From: Bordetella parapertussis
GTDB lineage: Bacteria > Pseudomonadota > Gammaproteobacteria > Burkholderiales > Burkholderiaceae_A
Direction: 5' to 3'
Assembly: GCA_945901825.1 (NCBI GenBank)
Contig: CAMDMC010000029.1
Coordinates: 1-16,968, forward strand
DNA: 16,968 nt
Shown: one piece after another, positions 7,273-13,569 of the stretch
How the letters are laid out: each line of letters begins with the position of its first letter
Position numbering within the stretch: position 1 is the first letter of the stretch
The notes under the pieces: model-generated
Told to the model about the DNA's origin: nothing
Seen by the model: only the letters and a program-made list of their open reading frames with translations
Database searches by the model: none
Position numbers and translations under genes: made by a program

Positions 7273-7626
7273 TCAATCCGCGGTCGGAGACTCTGAGGCG
7301 CTGTCAGCGTTCCTACTTTGCACATCACGAGCGTTGACGACACCATTAACCTTCCGGGCTATCGAAGTACGGTCGAGGATCGCCTCGTTGTATTCAATGC
7401 CATGCGCGTCGCGCCGCACCTTAAATATTTTTGCCTCTGAGGACATGAGTCGCAAGGTGCCGTCCAGCATAAAACTAATACCAACGCCAAGGCCTATACC
7501 CAGAAGATATCCCATCTCAAAAACCTTCCCGCACAGTATTCCTAGCAGGGGGAAAAGGACCCAGACAAGGATGCGAAGTCTCCTTGCTGATCGATGCATT
7601 CTTTGTTCACGCTCTGTCATGGTCAT
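7273..7626 (-). CDS. Small two-helix membrane protein of unknown function
   Basis: I do not recognise a family. The 117-aa protein has a basic N-terminus (TEREQRMHRSARRLR) followed by two closely spaced transmembrane helices (about 18-37 and 39-57; the second contains LGIGLGVGIS) and a polar C-terminal tail of about 55 residues (KVRRDAHGIEYNEAILDRTS and on). This topology predicts both ends in the cytoplasm. Two candidate ATG codons, at 7626 and 7620, are six bases apart and neither has a clear ribosome site. It is transcribed away from yceI across an interval of about 70-80 bp. Calling it a gene rests on its length, membrane pattern and coherent composition. Confidence 0.55.
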   Translation of the reverse strand: MTMTEREQRMHRSARRLRILVWVLFPLLGILCGKVFEMGYLLGIGLGVGISFMLDGTLRLMSSEAKIFKVRRDAHGIEYNEAILDRTSIARKVNGVVNARDVQSRNADSASESPTAD

Positions 7627-7694
7627 GCTTTAATACTACGCCGAGGTGAACAGGACGGGTAGCTGCTAGCCCATTGAGGTTAAAGGTTTTTTCA

Positions 7695-7718
7695 ATGTTT
7701 ATAAAAGGTGCGCAATAA
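7695..7718 (+). other. Possible 7-codon leader frame overlapping the yceI start
   Basis: An ATG at 7695 with a well-placed AAAGG ribosome site (7682-7686) opens a frame reading MFIKGAQ-stop. It ends 8 bp inside the yceI frame, one base before a TTG codon in the yceI frame. yceI itself starts at a GTG with no ribosome site. This could be a coupled leader peptide, or a sign of a one-base error or mutation that split the true start from the gene. Confidence 0.3.
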
Positions 7719-8298
7719 ATTGCAGCGACTCGTCATCACGCTCCTGTGCTTTACGATCTTACTTGGAGGATCCTTTCAAGTTCGTGGCTCCCCTAGCAGC
7801 TATGAGGTTGATAAGGAACGCTCAGAGCTTAGTTTCTCCTTCGCAGTCTTAGGTCTGCCACTGATTGAGGCAACCTTCAAGGACTTCAAAGGAAAGATTG
7901 TTTTTGATGCAGTGGAGAGAGCTGGCAATGCTCAATTCTCCATTGACTTACGATCTGCCGAGACGGGAATTAAGGCAGTTAACGAACGTATGCAAGAGCC
8001 AGAATTATTGTTTACCGAGAGTTTTCCTATTGCCACCTTTAATTCGTCAGGGCTTCAGTTCGAGCAGGGACGCCTTATTAAAATTGAGGGCGACCTAACA
8101 ATAAAAGGTAAAACGCGTAAGGTTGAATCCAAGGTTCATTCCTTCACGACGCCGTCCTCAGGCGATGGCAGCCCGAACACAATTTCGGCAATGGCAACCG
8201 CAGTTATTTTGCGCAGTGACTTCGGGGCTGGGAAATACGCCCCTTTTGTAGGCAACGAAGTTCGCATTCAGATTGGCCTTGTTGCTGTATCGCCTTGA
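7708..8298 (+). CDS. YceI-family periplasmic lipid-binding protein
   Basis: Periplasmic lipocalin-like protein of 196 aa of the YceI family, whose members bind polyisoprenoids or other amphiphiles. Residues about 1-27 form a signal peptide (basic start, then LVITLLCFTILLGGSF). The mature part shows the family pattern: YEVDKERSELSFSF, the strand with ATFKDFKGKIVFD, ELLFTESFPIATFNS, then IEGDLTIKGKTRKVE and the ending LRSDFGAGKYAPFVGNEV. The start used is GTG 7708; a TTG at 7720 is the alternative, and neither has a ribosome site. The stop is 68 bp before the SbmA-like gene on the same strand, so they could share a transcript. Confidence 0.88.
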   Translation: MRNKLQRLVITLLCFTILLGGSFQVRGSPSSYEVDKERSELSFSFAVLGLPLIEATFKDFKGKIVFDAVERAGNAQFSIDLRSAETGIKAVNERMQEPELLFTESFPIATFNSSGLQFEQGRLIKIEGDLTIKGKTRKVESKVHSFTTPSSGDGSPNTISAMATAVILRSDFGAGKYAPFVGNEVRIQIGLVAVSP

Positions 8299-8366
8299 AA
8301 CCCGTTACCACCTTTCCCCAAGCCGGCTTCAAAGCAGACGTCCGACCTTTTAAGGAGATTTCATCA

Positions 8367-9371
8367 ATGTGGCGATTCTTCTATACACCCAAGTGGTTTG
8401 CCTGGAGCATTCTCGGGACGCTCACCATCGTGGGTTCAATCTGGTACAGCGTTCAGCTAGACGTGCAAATTAACGAATGGTTCGGGCGTTTTTACGACAT
8501 GCTGCAACAAGCCCTCAGTAAGCCTGGAAGTGTCTCTATCAATGACTTCTATGCGCAGCTTTTTGACTTTGCAAGCATCGCGGCAATCTACATTGCAGTC
8601 AATGTCGTCTTTAATGGCTTTTTAGTGAACCACTGGACATTTCGGTGGCGTCAGAGCATGGCCGAGTACTATCAAGACAATTGGGTCCATGCCAGAGGCA
8701 TTGAAGGCGCGAGCCAACGACTTCAAGAAGATACCCTGAAATTTGCACGACTTACAGAGAATCTTGGTGTTGGGCTATTGGAGGCAGTCCTTATGCTTGT
8801 GGCGTTTCTTCCCATTCTTTACGGCTTAAGTAAAAACGTTACCGAACTGCCGTTTTTTGGTCCCGTGGACCACGCGCTGCTTTGGGTGTCGCTTGTCACT
8901 GCGCTTGGTGGAACCGCCTTACTTGCATTGGTGGGGATAAAACTTCCGGGTATTGAATACGATATTCAAAAACGCGAGGCGGCCTATCGGAAGGAGCTTG
9001 TGCTAGGAGAAGATAAAGACGATCGAGCCCAACCTGATAGTGTGGAGTTCTTGTTTGCGGATGTTCGACGAATTCACTTCAGAAGCTACCTACACTACTT
9101 TTATTTCAACCTCTCAAAATGGAGTTACCTTCAGGTCATGGTGATTGTTCCTTACGTTGCGCTAGCCCCAACAATTATTGCGGGAGCTATTACGCTTGGC
9201 ATCGTAAGCCAGACTGTTCGAGCCTTTGGAAAGGTTGCCGAAAGCATGCAATACATTGTGCGAAACTGGCTGGGTATTGTTGAGCTCATCAGCGTGCATA
9301 AACGGCTACGTGAGTTTGAAAGAGCAATCACCTACAATCAACAGGCGGGTAATAGCCCAATAAGCCCTTGA
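8367..9371 (+). CDS. SbmA/BacA-family inner-membrane peptide transporter, short form
   Basis: Proton-driven importer family (SbmA/BacA) that takes up antimicrobial and other peptides; here 334 aa. Family motifs run throughout: VQLDVQINEWFGRFYDMLQ, NHWTFRWRQSMAEYY, GASQRLQEDTLKFA, GIKLPGIEYD, EAAYRKELVLGEDKDDRA, FRSYLHYFYFN, and the C-terminal WLGIVELISVHKRLREFE. The start ATG 8367 has a strong AAGGAG site at 8352-8357. A TTG at 8295, overlapping the yceI stop, would add 24 unrelated residues and no ribosome site. Against E. coli SbmA (406 aa) the first roughly 75 residues, with the first membrane helix, are missing; the protein begins at the segment matching 'IYSPHRWQYWSILGT'. Short SbmA-like proteins do exist, so it may work with altered topology or as a dimer. 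It lies directly after yceI. Confidence 0.85.
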   Translation: MWRFFYTPKWFAWSILGTLTIVGSIWYSVQLDVQINEWFGRFYDMLQQALSKPGSVSINDFYAQLFDFASIAAIYIAVNVVFNGFLVNHWTFRWRQSMAEYYQDNWVHARGIEGASQRLQEDTLKFARLTENLGVGLLEAVLMLVAFLPILYGLSKNVTELPFFGPVDHALLWVSLVTALGGTALLALVGIKLPGIEYDIQKREAAYRKELVLGEDKDDRAQPDSVEFLFADVRRIHFRSYLHYFYFNLSKWSYLQVMVIVPYVALAPTIIAGAITLGIVSQTVRAFGKVAESMQYIVRNWLGIVELISVHKRLREFERAITYNQQAGNSPISP

Positions 9372-9382
9372 AAGTAAGGGCT
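9363..9382 (-). terminator. Hairpin at the convergent sbmA-like/phnE end
   Basis: A perfect 7-bp stem AGCCCTT/AAGGGCT with a 6-nt loop overlaps the sbmA-like stop codon. On the minus strand it is followed by TATTGGG, a weak U-rich stretch, so it may end the ABC transporter operon. There is no T run on the plus strand. Confidence 0.4.
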
Positions 9383-9394
9383 GAAAGAGCAGAG

Positions 9395-9407
9395 AGTTCC
9401 GGGAACT
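9395..9407. terminator. Second dyad between the convergent genes
   Basis: AGTTCC-G-GGAACT is a perfect 13-bp dyad that covers the first bases of the phnE-type stop codon. With a one-base centre it cannot fold tightly as a hairpin without opening pairs, so a terminator role is uncertain; it may instead be a protein site. Confidence 0.2.
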
Positions 9408-10221
9408 AACGCGTTAAGGCACTGCGAAAAACATAAGAGGCGGAGTCGACCAAAATCACTAGCAGAATGATTGCTACAAGCACGCTGCTTGTCTCTTGCA
9501 TTTGGAAAAGACTCATATGAAATGAAAGCATTTGCCCGAGCCCACCTGCGCCCACGACGCCAAGAACGGCTGCTGCCCGAATATTATTCTCCCAACGATA
9601 AAGGCTGTAGGAGACCAGCTGGGGAAGAATGGAAGGCAGTGTTGAATAAAGAAAACACTGGCTCGGACTTGCACCAGTGATGAAGAGAGTCTGGCTTTCA
9701 TGAGCGGGAGCATTTTCTGCCGCCTCAGTAAACAGCCGGCCCAAAACCCCTGAGGTATGCAGCGCAAGAGCAAGCGTTCCTGCCATTGGGCCAAGGCCGG
9801 CGCCTATAACAAGCAGCGCCGCCCACATAAGGTCGGGCACTGAACGCAAAAAATTTAAAAGAAAGCGAGACAAACGCATGGTCATTAACGATTGCTGCCC
9901 GTCGTTGCGCTTGGCGCTATAGAAGGCCAACAGAATTCCTGCAAGAGTTGCAAGGAAGGTTCCTACAAAGGACATTGCAAGCGTTTCAAGCGATGCTTGC
10001 CCCAGCCTCATTAGAAAATCGGGTGTTGTATTCGGGCTTAAAAGCTCACCAATAAATCGGCCCATCCTCTGCACAGACTCTAAGCTGAAGAGGCGGTAAA
10101 GCTGAAGGTCAAGTGTCCAAAAACTCAAGATCACAACAATGAATGCGGCCGCGATTCCCCAGCAAATAGAGCACCGCCAATGCATAAGTGGGTTCGGATT
10201 CGTTGGCGCTGACTGCGTCAT
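9406..10221 (-). CDS. PhnE-type ABC transporter permease, second of the pair
   Basis: Inner-membrane subunit of 271 aa of an oxyanion-type ABC importer of the phosphonate (PhnE) permease family. About six membrane helices are visible, the first at about 18-40. The conserved permease core includes LETLAMSFVGTFLATLAGILLAF, FLRSVPDLMWA, and the ATPase-contact (EAA-like) loop ending AAVLGVVGAGGLGQML. The start overlaps the stop of the upstream permease by four bases (ATGA), showing tight coupling. Two separate PhnE-like subunits in tandem should pair as a heterodimer over the single ATPase dimer. It is the last gene of a five-gene operon. Substrate is discussed under the binding protein. Confidence 0.88.
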   Translation of the reverse strand: MTQSAPTNPNPLMHWRCSICWGIAAAFIVVILSFWTLDLQLYRLFSLESVQRMGRFIGELLSPNTTPDFLMRLGQASLETLAMSFVGTFLATLAGILLAFYSAKRNDGQQSLMTMRLSRFLLNFLRSVPDLMWAALLVIGAGLGPMAGTLALALHTSGVLGRLFTEAAENAPAHESQTLFITGASPSQCFLYSTLPSILPQLVSYSLYRWENNIRAAAVLGVVGAGGLGQMLSFHMSLFQMQETSSVLVAIILLVILVDSASYVFRSALTR

Positions 10222-11054
10222 GAAATAACCCGTCGAAGCCAGGAACTCACCCAGTCCGCCAGAGCGACAAGAATCATTAAGACAATTAAGATCGTTGCGA
10301 CCTCACCGCCGTTGAACATCTTCATTGAGGCATCCATCTGTTGCCCTAAGCCACCCGCACCAACAAAACCCAGGACAGCAGAGGACCGAATTGCACATTC
10401 CCAGCGATAGACCGTGTAGCTCGCGAGCTCGCCCGCATTCTGAGGAAGCAGCGCGTAGAGGAAGGCCTGTATGCGGCCCGAACCGTTTTCTAAAAGATGA
10501 CGGCTGGCTTTTGTATCGCCACTTTCTAGAATTTCCCCGTAAATTTTCCCAAGCATACCCGTGTAGGTAACGGCAATGGCCATTACGCCCGCAGCGGGCC
10601 CAAGGCCAAAAACTCGAACAAAAATAAGTGCCCAAATAAGCTCGGGAATACTGCGCAGAAGGATTAAAAGCCAACGAATTAAATGCCGGATAACGAGACC
10701 AAACGGATGCATGGGACCCGTTAAGGACGAAATCGACAAGGCGTTGCTTGCTGCTAGTGCAAGAGGGATAGAGAGCAAAAGCGCTAGAAACATGCCAACC
10801 GTTGCAATAGCAATGGTGACCCATGCTTCGTAGGCGAGTAGGACGAGAAAGTCTCCATTAAGTTCGGGCGGCAGAAAATCGCTAAGAAACCCTATCGTTA
10901 CCTTAATGTTTTCTTCTTCAAATAAAGTCCACGGCCGGAACTCAACGGCTACCAGTGCCGGAAACAATATAACGATAAGCGCGACTATCCAGAACTGCCT
11001 TACTTGCCAGGCTGGGTCTCGAATATGTGGCTCATGCAAGGCTCTCACCGGCAT
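10218..11054 (-). CDS. PhnE-type ABC transporter permease, first of the pair
   Basis: Inner-membrane subunit of 278 aa, paralogous to the permease that follows. It has an N-terminal helix (about 20-40, FWIVALIVILFPALVAVEF), the transport core AWVTIAIATVGMFLALLLSIP, LLRSIPELIWALIFV, and the coupling loop SSAVLGFVGAGGLGQQM. The ATG at 11054 lies inside the end of the ATPase gene (10-bp overlap), and the stop overlaps the next permease by four bases. That packing indicates one transcript and likely equal stoichiometry. The length is normal for PhnE. The family is clear; phosphonate as substrate is not supported by the neighbours. Confidence 0.88.
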   Translation of the reverse strand: MPVRALHEPHIRDPAWQVRQFWIVALIVILFPALVAVEFRPWTLFEEENIKVTIGFLSDFLPPELNGDFLVLLAYEAWVTIAIATVGMFLALLLSIPLALAASNALSISSLTGPMHPFGLVIRHLIRWLLILLRSIPELIWALIFVRVFGLGPAAGVMAIAVTYTGMLGKIYGEILESGDTKASRHLLENGSGRIQAFLYALLPQNAGELASYTVYRWECAIRSSAVLGFVGAGGLGQQMDASMKMFNGGEVATILIVLMILVALADWVSSWLRRVIS

Positions 11055-11884
11055 GCAATAACAATGGGGCCCACCGTGGTTGCATTAGCGTCCTGCTTCT
11101 CATCAGGCTCCGGCGGCCCCTTAAGCTCATGTTCAAAATTCTCGTAAAGACGTTTGAGGTCGTTTTCTTTTAGTGAGTCGCGGTCAAGATCAAAGGCTAA
11201 CTGTCCATGTCGAAGGCCCGCGATTCTCGGGAACATTCGCCGAGCGATGTCTACTTGATGAAGGCTCACCACAAGGGTGACATTACGACGCGTTGCCTCT
11301 TTAATTAGAGACTCGATGGCTTGATGACAACGTATGGGGTCCAAGGCAGATAGGGGCTCATCGATAAGCCATAACTCCGCGGTGGACATTAATGCCTTAG
11401 CCAGACCGACACGTTGCCTTTCTCCCCCCGATAACCGGTCTACGCGCTGCCAAAGCTTGTCCTCAAGATCGAATGCCGAGAGCGCCTCGTAGGCGGCTTG
11501 GGCAAAGCGGGGAACAAGGAGATTGAGGACAGAATCGTACAAAGACAGCTGGTGCAGCCTAGCGCTTGAAAGCGAGGTAATTACCCTCTGACGCGGCGGA
11601 AGAGGAGGGACTTGCGGGGCATAAAAAAGGCGCGACCTGAGTTGCCTTAGGGCCCCTGCACTTAATGCCCATGGGTTAACGCCACCAAGCTTAACTTCCC
11701 CCTGAAACGGTTCAATACCGGTGGCGATGGCCTGCAGCAATGTTGTCTTACCAGCACCCGAGGGCCCAATGACTGCAATATGCTCGCCTCTTTCAATTTT
11801 TAAGCGCAGCGTATCAATGGCGTTGGGAGCTTGCCTTTCTGCTACGCGATGACGAACTTGAACAGACTCTAGACAGACCTCCAT
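11045..11884 (-). CDS. PhnC-type ABC transporter ATPase
   Basis: Cytoplasmic ATPase of 279 aa that powers the importer. Walker A is GPSGAGKTT (40-48), the Q-loop glutamine is Q91, the ABC signature LSGGERQ is at 151-157, and Walker B with the catalytic glutamate is LWLIDEPLSALD (171-182, E176). After the Q-loop comes PPLPPRQRV, which I associate with the PhnC-like ATPases that accompany the 'putative selenate' binding proteins rather than with classical PhnC. A C-terminal polar tail of about 25 residues (GPPEPDEKQDAN) follows the normal domain. It lies 20 bp after the binding-protein gene and overlaps the first permease by 10 bp. Confidence 0.9.
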   Translation of the reverse strand: MEVCLESVQVRHRVAERQAPNAIDTLRLKIERGEHIAVIGPSGAGKTTLLQAIATGIEPFQGEVKLGGVNPWALSAGALRQLRSRLFYAPQVPPLPPRQRVITSLSSARLHQLSLYDSVLNLLVPRFAQAAYEALSAFDLEDKLWQRVDRLSGGERQRVGLAKALMSTAELWLIDEPLSALDPIRCHQAIESLIKEATRRNVTLVVSLHQVDIARRMFPRIAGLRHGQLAFDLDRDSLKENDLKRLYENFEHELKGPPEPDEKQDANATTVGPIVIACR

Positions 11885-11904
11885 TGCGACAGGTTTTTCT
11901 TACT

Positions 11905-12753
11905 CTACTTAATAAGACCAGCGTTTCGAGCGGCCTGTTCCATACCTTTATAGTTCTCTGCCTTTGTTGGTATGTAGCGCGTAGCGCGTGCGAGCCCAAG
12001 TATTTCTTTGCCCTCTGGGGTATCAATGCTTAGCTCGAGAAAGGCTCGCTCAATTTTTGCCCGAAGCTCAGCTGGCATATCGGCATGGATCGTCCAGTTG
12101 TAGTTGTAAAAGCTTGGAGTTTCATAAAAAACATTCACTCGCGTGGTGTCCACTCGTTTTGATTCAACAAACTTTCTCCACACTGTCATGTCAACCGCCG
12201 CGGCGTCGACCCTGCCACTTACAACTGCCGCAATGGACGCATCATGGGCTCCAGAGTAGGCGAGCTTTGACAGGTCCTTCTCGGGGTCTATGCCCGCCTC
12301 AAGCAAGTAGGAGCGCGGCATAAGGTGACCGGAGGTACTTGATGGAGAGCCAAAAGTAAGTGTCTTACCTTTAAGCTGGGTAAGCTGCGTTATTCCGGAC
12401 CCCGTCTTTGAAATAAAGACGGACTGAAATCGCGTGTCCTCTTCACGTTGAAGGATTGGAATAACCTTACCTCCAGAGCGAATGTCTGCCTGAACAAATG
12501 TGAGCCCACCAAGCCATGCCAACTCAATTTGCTTATTCACAAGCGCTTCAACCGCAGCGGGATAATCCGACACAGGTCTGAATACCACCTTCATACCAAG
12601 CCGTCGTTCAAGGTATTTCACTAAGGGTGTGAATTTACGAATTTGCTCGCTTGCCGCCTCTTCGGGAATTGTAGAAACCCGAAGAACGTCTTGAGCACTT
12701 GCATTAGCCGCTGAGAGGCAAATAAGTAATGTGCCTATGAGAGTACGTAACAT
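11905..12753 (-). CDS. PhnD-like periplasmic binding protein, 'putative selenate' ABC transporter family
   Basis: Periplasmic substrate-binding subunit of 282 aa. Residues 1-20 form a signal peptide (LIGTLLICLSAANASA, likely cleaved before Q21). The mature protein begins with LRVSTIPEEAASEQIRKF and has the type-2 periplasmic-binding fold. Distinctive motifs are ELAWLGGLTFVQADIRSG, FGSPSSTSGHLMPRSYLL, YSGAHDASIAAVVSGRVDA and PSFYNYNWTIHAD, with a C-terminus RYIPTKAENYKGMEQAARNAGL. These match my recollection of the family named putative selenate ABC transporter substrate-binding protein, a relative of phosphonate-binding PhnD. No C-P lyase genes are present, which argues against phosphonate use. 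Selenate itself is a name derived from gene association and is not proven. The ribosome site AGGA overlaps the stop of the TPR gene. The divergent arsS cluster makes an arsenic or selenium oxyanion attractive as ligand. Confidence 0.85.
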   Translation of the reverse strand: MLRTLIGTLLICLSAANASAQDVLRVSTIPEEAASEQIRKFTPLVKYLERRLGMKVVFRPVSDYPAAVEALVNKQIELAWLGGLTFVQADIRSGGKVIPILQREEDTRFQSVFISKTGSGITQLTQLKGKTLTFGSPSSTSGHLMPRSYLLEAGIDPEKDLSKLAYSGAHDASIAAVVSGRVDAAAVDMTVWRKFVESKRVDTTRVNVFYETPSFYNYNWTIHADMPAELRAKIERAFLELSIDTPEGKEILGLARATRYIPTKAENYKGMEQAARNAGLIK

Positions 12754-12762
12754 TAAATTTTC

Positions 12763-13326
12763 CTAGTAAGAAGATGTAAGACCGGTTTTAATTGCAAGAC
12801 TTAATGATTCCTCAGCCCAGGTACCTGACCCGTTTCGCTGTCGAATCTCATTAAGCTGCAACTCAGCCAAGTCGAGACGTTTTTGCTCCACAAACCCTTG
12901 GCCTAGGTACGATCGTACAAGAATATTGTTGGGGTTCTTATCGAGTGCGAGCATGTAGGAATTCAAGGCCTCGGTATAACGCCCCTGCTTTCGATGTAAG
13001 AACCCCACGTAGGCCAAGACCTCGCTTGAACTGTTGTTTGAGATGGTCTGCAAGACCAATTCAGCGGACCGATATCGGCCTGCATACGCAAGCTCACGCA
13101 GGGCGAGATATCGATCCTTGTCGTTAAAGCCCATGTGGTTTGCTGGTTGGCATTTCTTTGTTTTTTTGTCATAAATTTGACCATCCGGGCATTGACTTGT
13201 TGGGGTTGGCGGCGGCGGTGCCGTGTCATCTTCACCCGCAGCAAATGCGCCTGCCAGAAAGGTGGCTAGAAGACCAACGGATAGGAGCCGAGCGCAATTT
13301 ATAAAAAAGCTTGAATTCAGAGCCAT
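12763..13326 (-). CDS. Secreted tetratricopeptide-repeat protein, first gene of the ABC importer operon
   Basis: Periplasmic protein of 187 aa. Residues about 1-29 form a signal peptide (LLSVGLLATFLAGAFA), followed by a Pro/Thr-rich linker with PPPPTPT and a short two-cysteine motif CPDGQIYDKKTKKC (C46, C59). Residues about 68-187 carry roughly three TPR units (AYAGRYRSAELVLQTI; VLAYVGFLHRKQGRYTEAL; NNILVRSYLGQGFVEQKRL). The ending, GTWAEESLSLAIKTG, resembles TPR proteins I recall from alphaproteobacteria. The start has a good AAAGG site. The stop is only 9 bp from the binding-protein gene, so it is the lead cistron of the transporter operon. It may scaffold or assist the binding protein, but no function is known. 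Confidence 0.75.
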   Translation of the reverse strand: MALNSSFFINCARLLSVGLLATFLAGAFAAGEDDTAPPPPTPTSQCPDGQIYDKKTKKCQPANHMGFNDKDRYLALRELAYAGRYRSAELVLQTISNNSSSEVLAYVGFLHRKQGRYTEALNSYMLALDKNPNNILVRSYLGQGFVEQKRLDLAELQLNEIRQRNGSGTWAEESLSLAIKTGLTSSY

Positions 13327-13372
13327 GGGTAGACCTTTTCGTCCTTGGGTTTGTAATGAGCTTTATTCATGC

Positions 13373-13391
13373 GCGAGGGCTTTGCTCTCGC
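13373..13391 (-). other. Hairpin in the leader of the TPR-importer operon
   Basis: GCGAGGGC-ttt-GCTCTCGC (plus-strand reading) forms an 8-bp stem with one non-Watson-Crick pair, about 47 bp upstream of the TPR start codon. No T tract follows on either strand, so it is not a clear terminator. If transcription starts near 13435 it would lie in the 5' leader and could affect mRNA stability or translation. Confidence 0.3.
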
Positions 13392-13440
13392 CTTAACCTC
13401 GCTCGTCTGTGTAGTCTTTGGGTCTGGAGGAGTCTATAGT

Positions 13441-13469
13441 TTGATACGAACTTCTTTAGATTTGGACAA
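13441..13469 (-). promoter_or_regulatory. Candidate promoter of the TPR-importer operon
   Basis: On the minus strand TTGTCC (13469-13464) and TATCAA (13446-13441) are separated by exactly 17 bp, each matching four of six consensus bases. This would give a leader of about 110 nt before the TPR start. No similarly spaced promoter was found for arsS on the opposite strand. Confidence 0.3.
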
Positions 13470-13519
13470 CAAAATGATATGCAGACTTGCAGAGAGTTTA
13501 TGGCAAAACATTTTCCTCC

Positions 13520-13533
13520 GGTAGAAGTCTACC
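13520..13533. promoter_or_regulatory. 14-bp palindrome upstream of arsS
   Basis: GGTAGA-ag-TCTACC is a perfect dyad followed by TTTT, ending 36 bp before the arsS start codon. As RNA it would be a 5-bp stem with a tetraloop, too small for a strong terminator. As DNA it is a reasonable operator half-site pair for the divergent region. Part of it recurs, inverted, as GGTAGACCTTTT at 13328-13339 next to the TPR start. Confidence 0.3.
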
Positions 13534-13569
13534 TTTTGATCGTATGGTCATCAATGAATCGAGCACACT

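Noticed and set aside
7062..7346. Minus-strand frame beginning MVSSTLVMCKVG
   Set aside because: No ribosome site, overlaps the two-helix membrane protein gene in another frame, and its composition does not look like a protein.
7118..7633. 171-codon plus-strand frame
   Set aside because: Mostly the antisense shadow of the two-helix membrane protein gene; sequence has no domain-like pattern.
8295..8366. TTG start overlapping the yceI stop for the SbmA-like gene
   Set aside because: No ribosome site there; a strong AAGGAG precedes ATG 8367, and the added 24 residues are not family-like.
9406..12753. Annotating the importer as phnCDE for phosphonate
   Set aside because: Binding-protein and ATPase motifs fit the selenate-named subfamily better, and no C-P lyase or phosphonatase genes are present.
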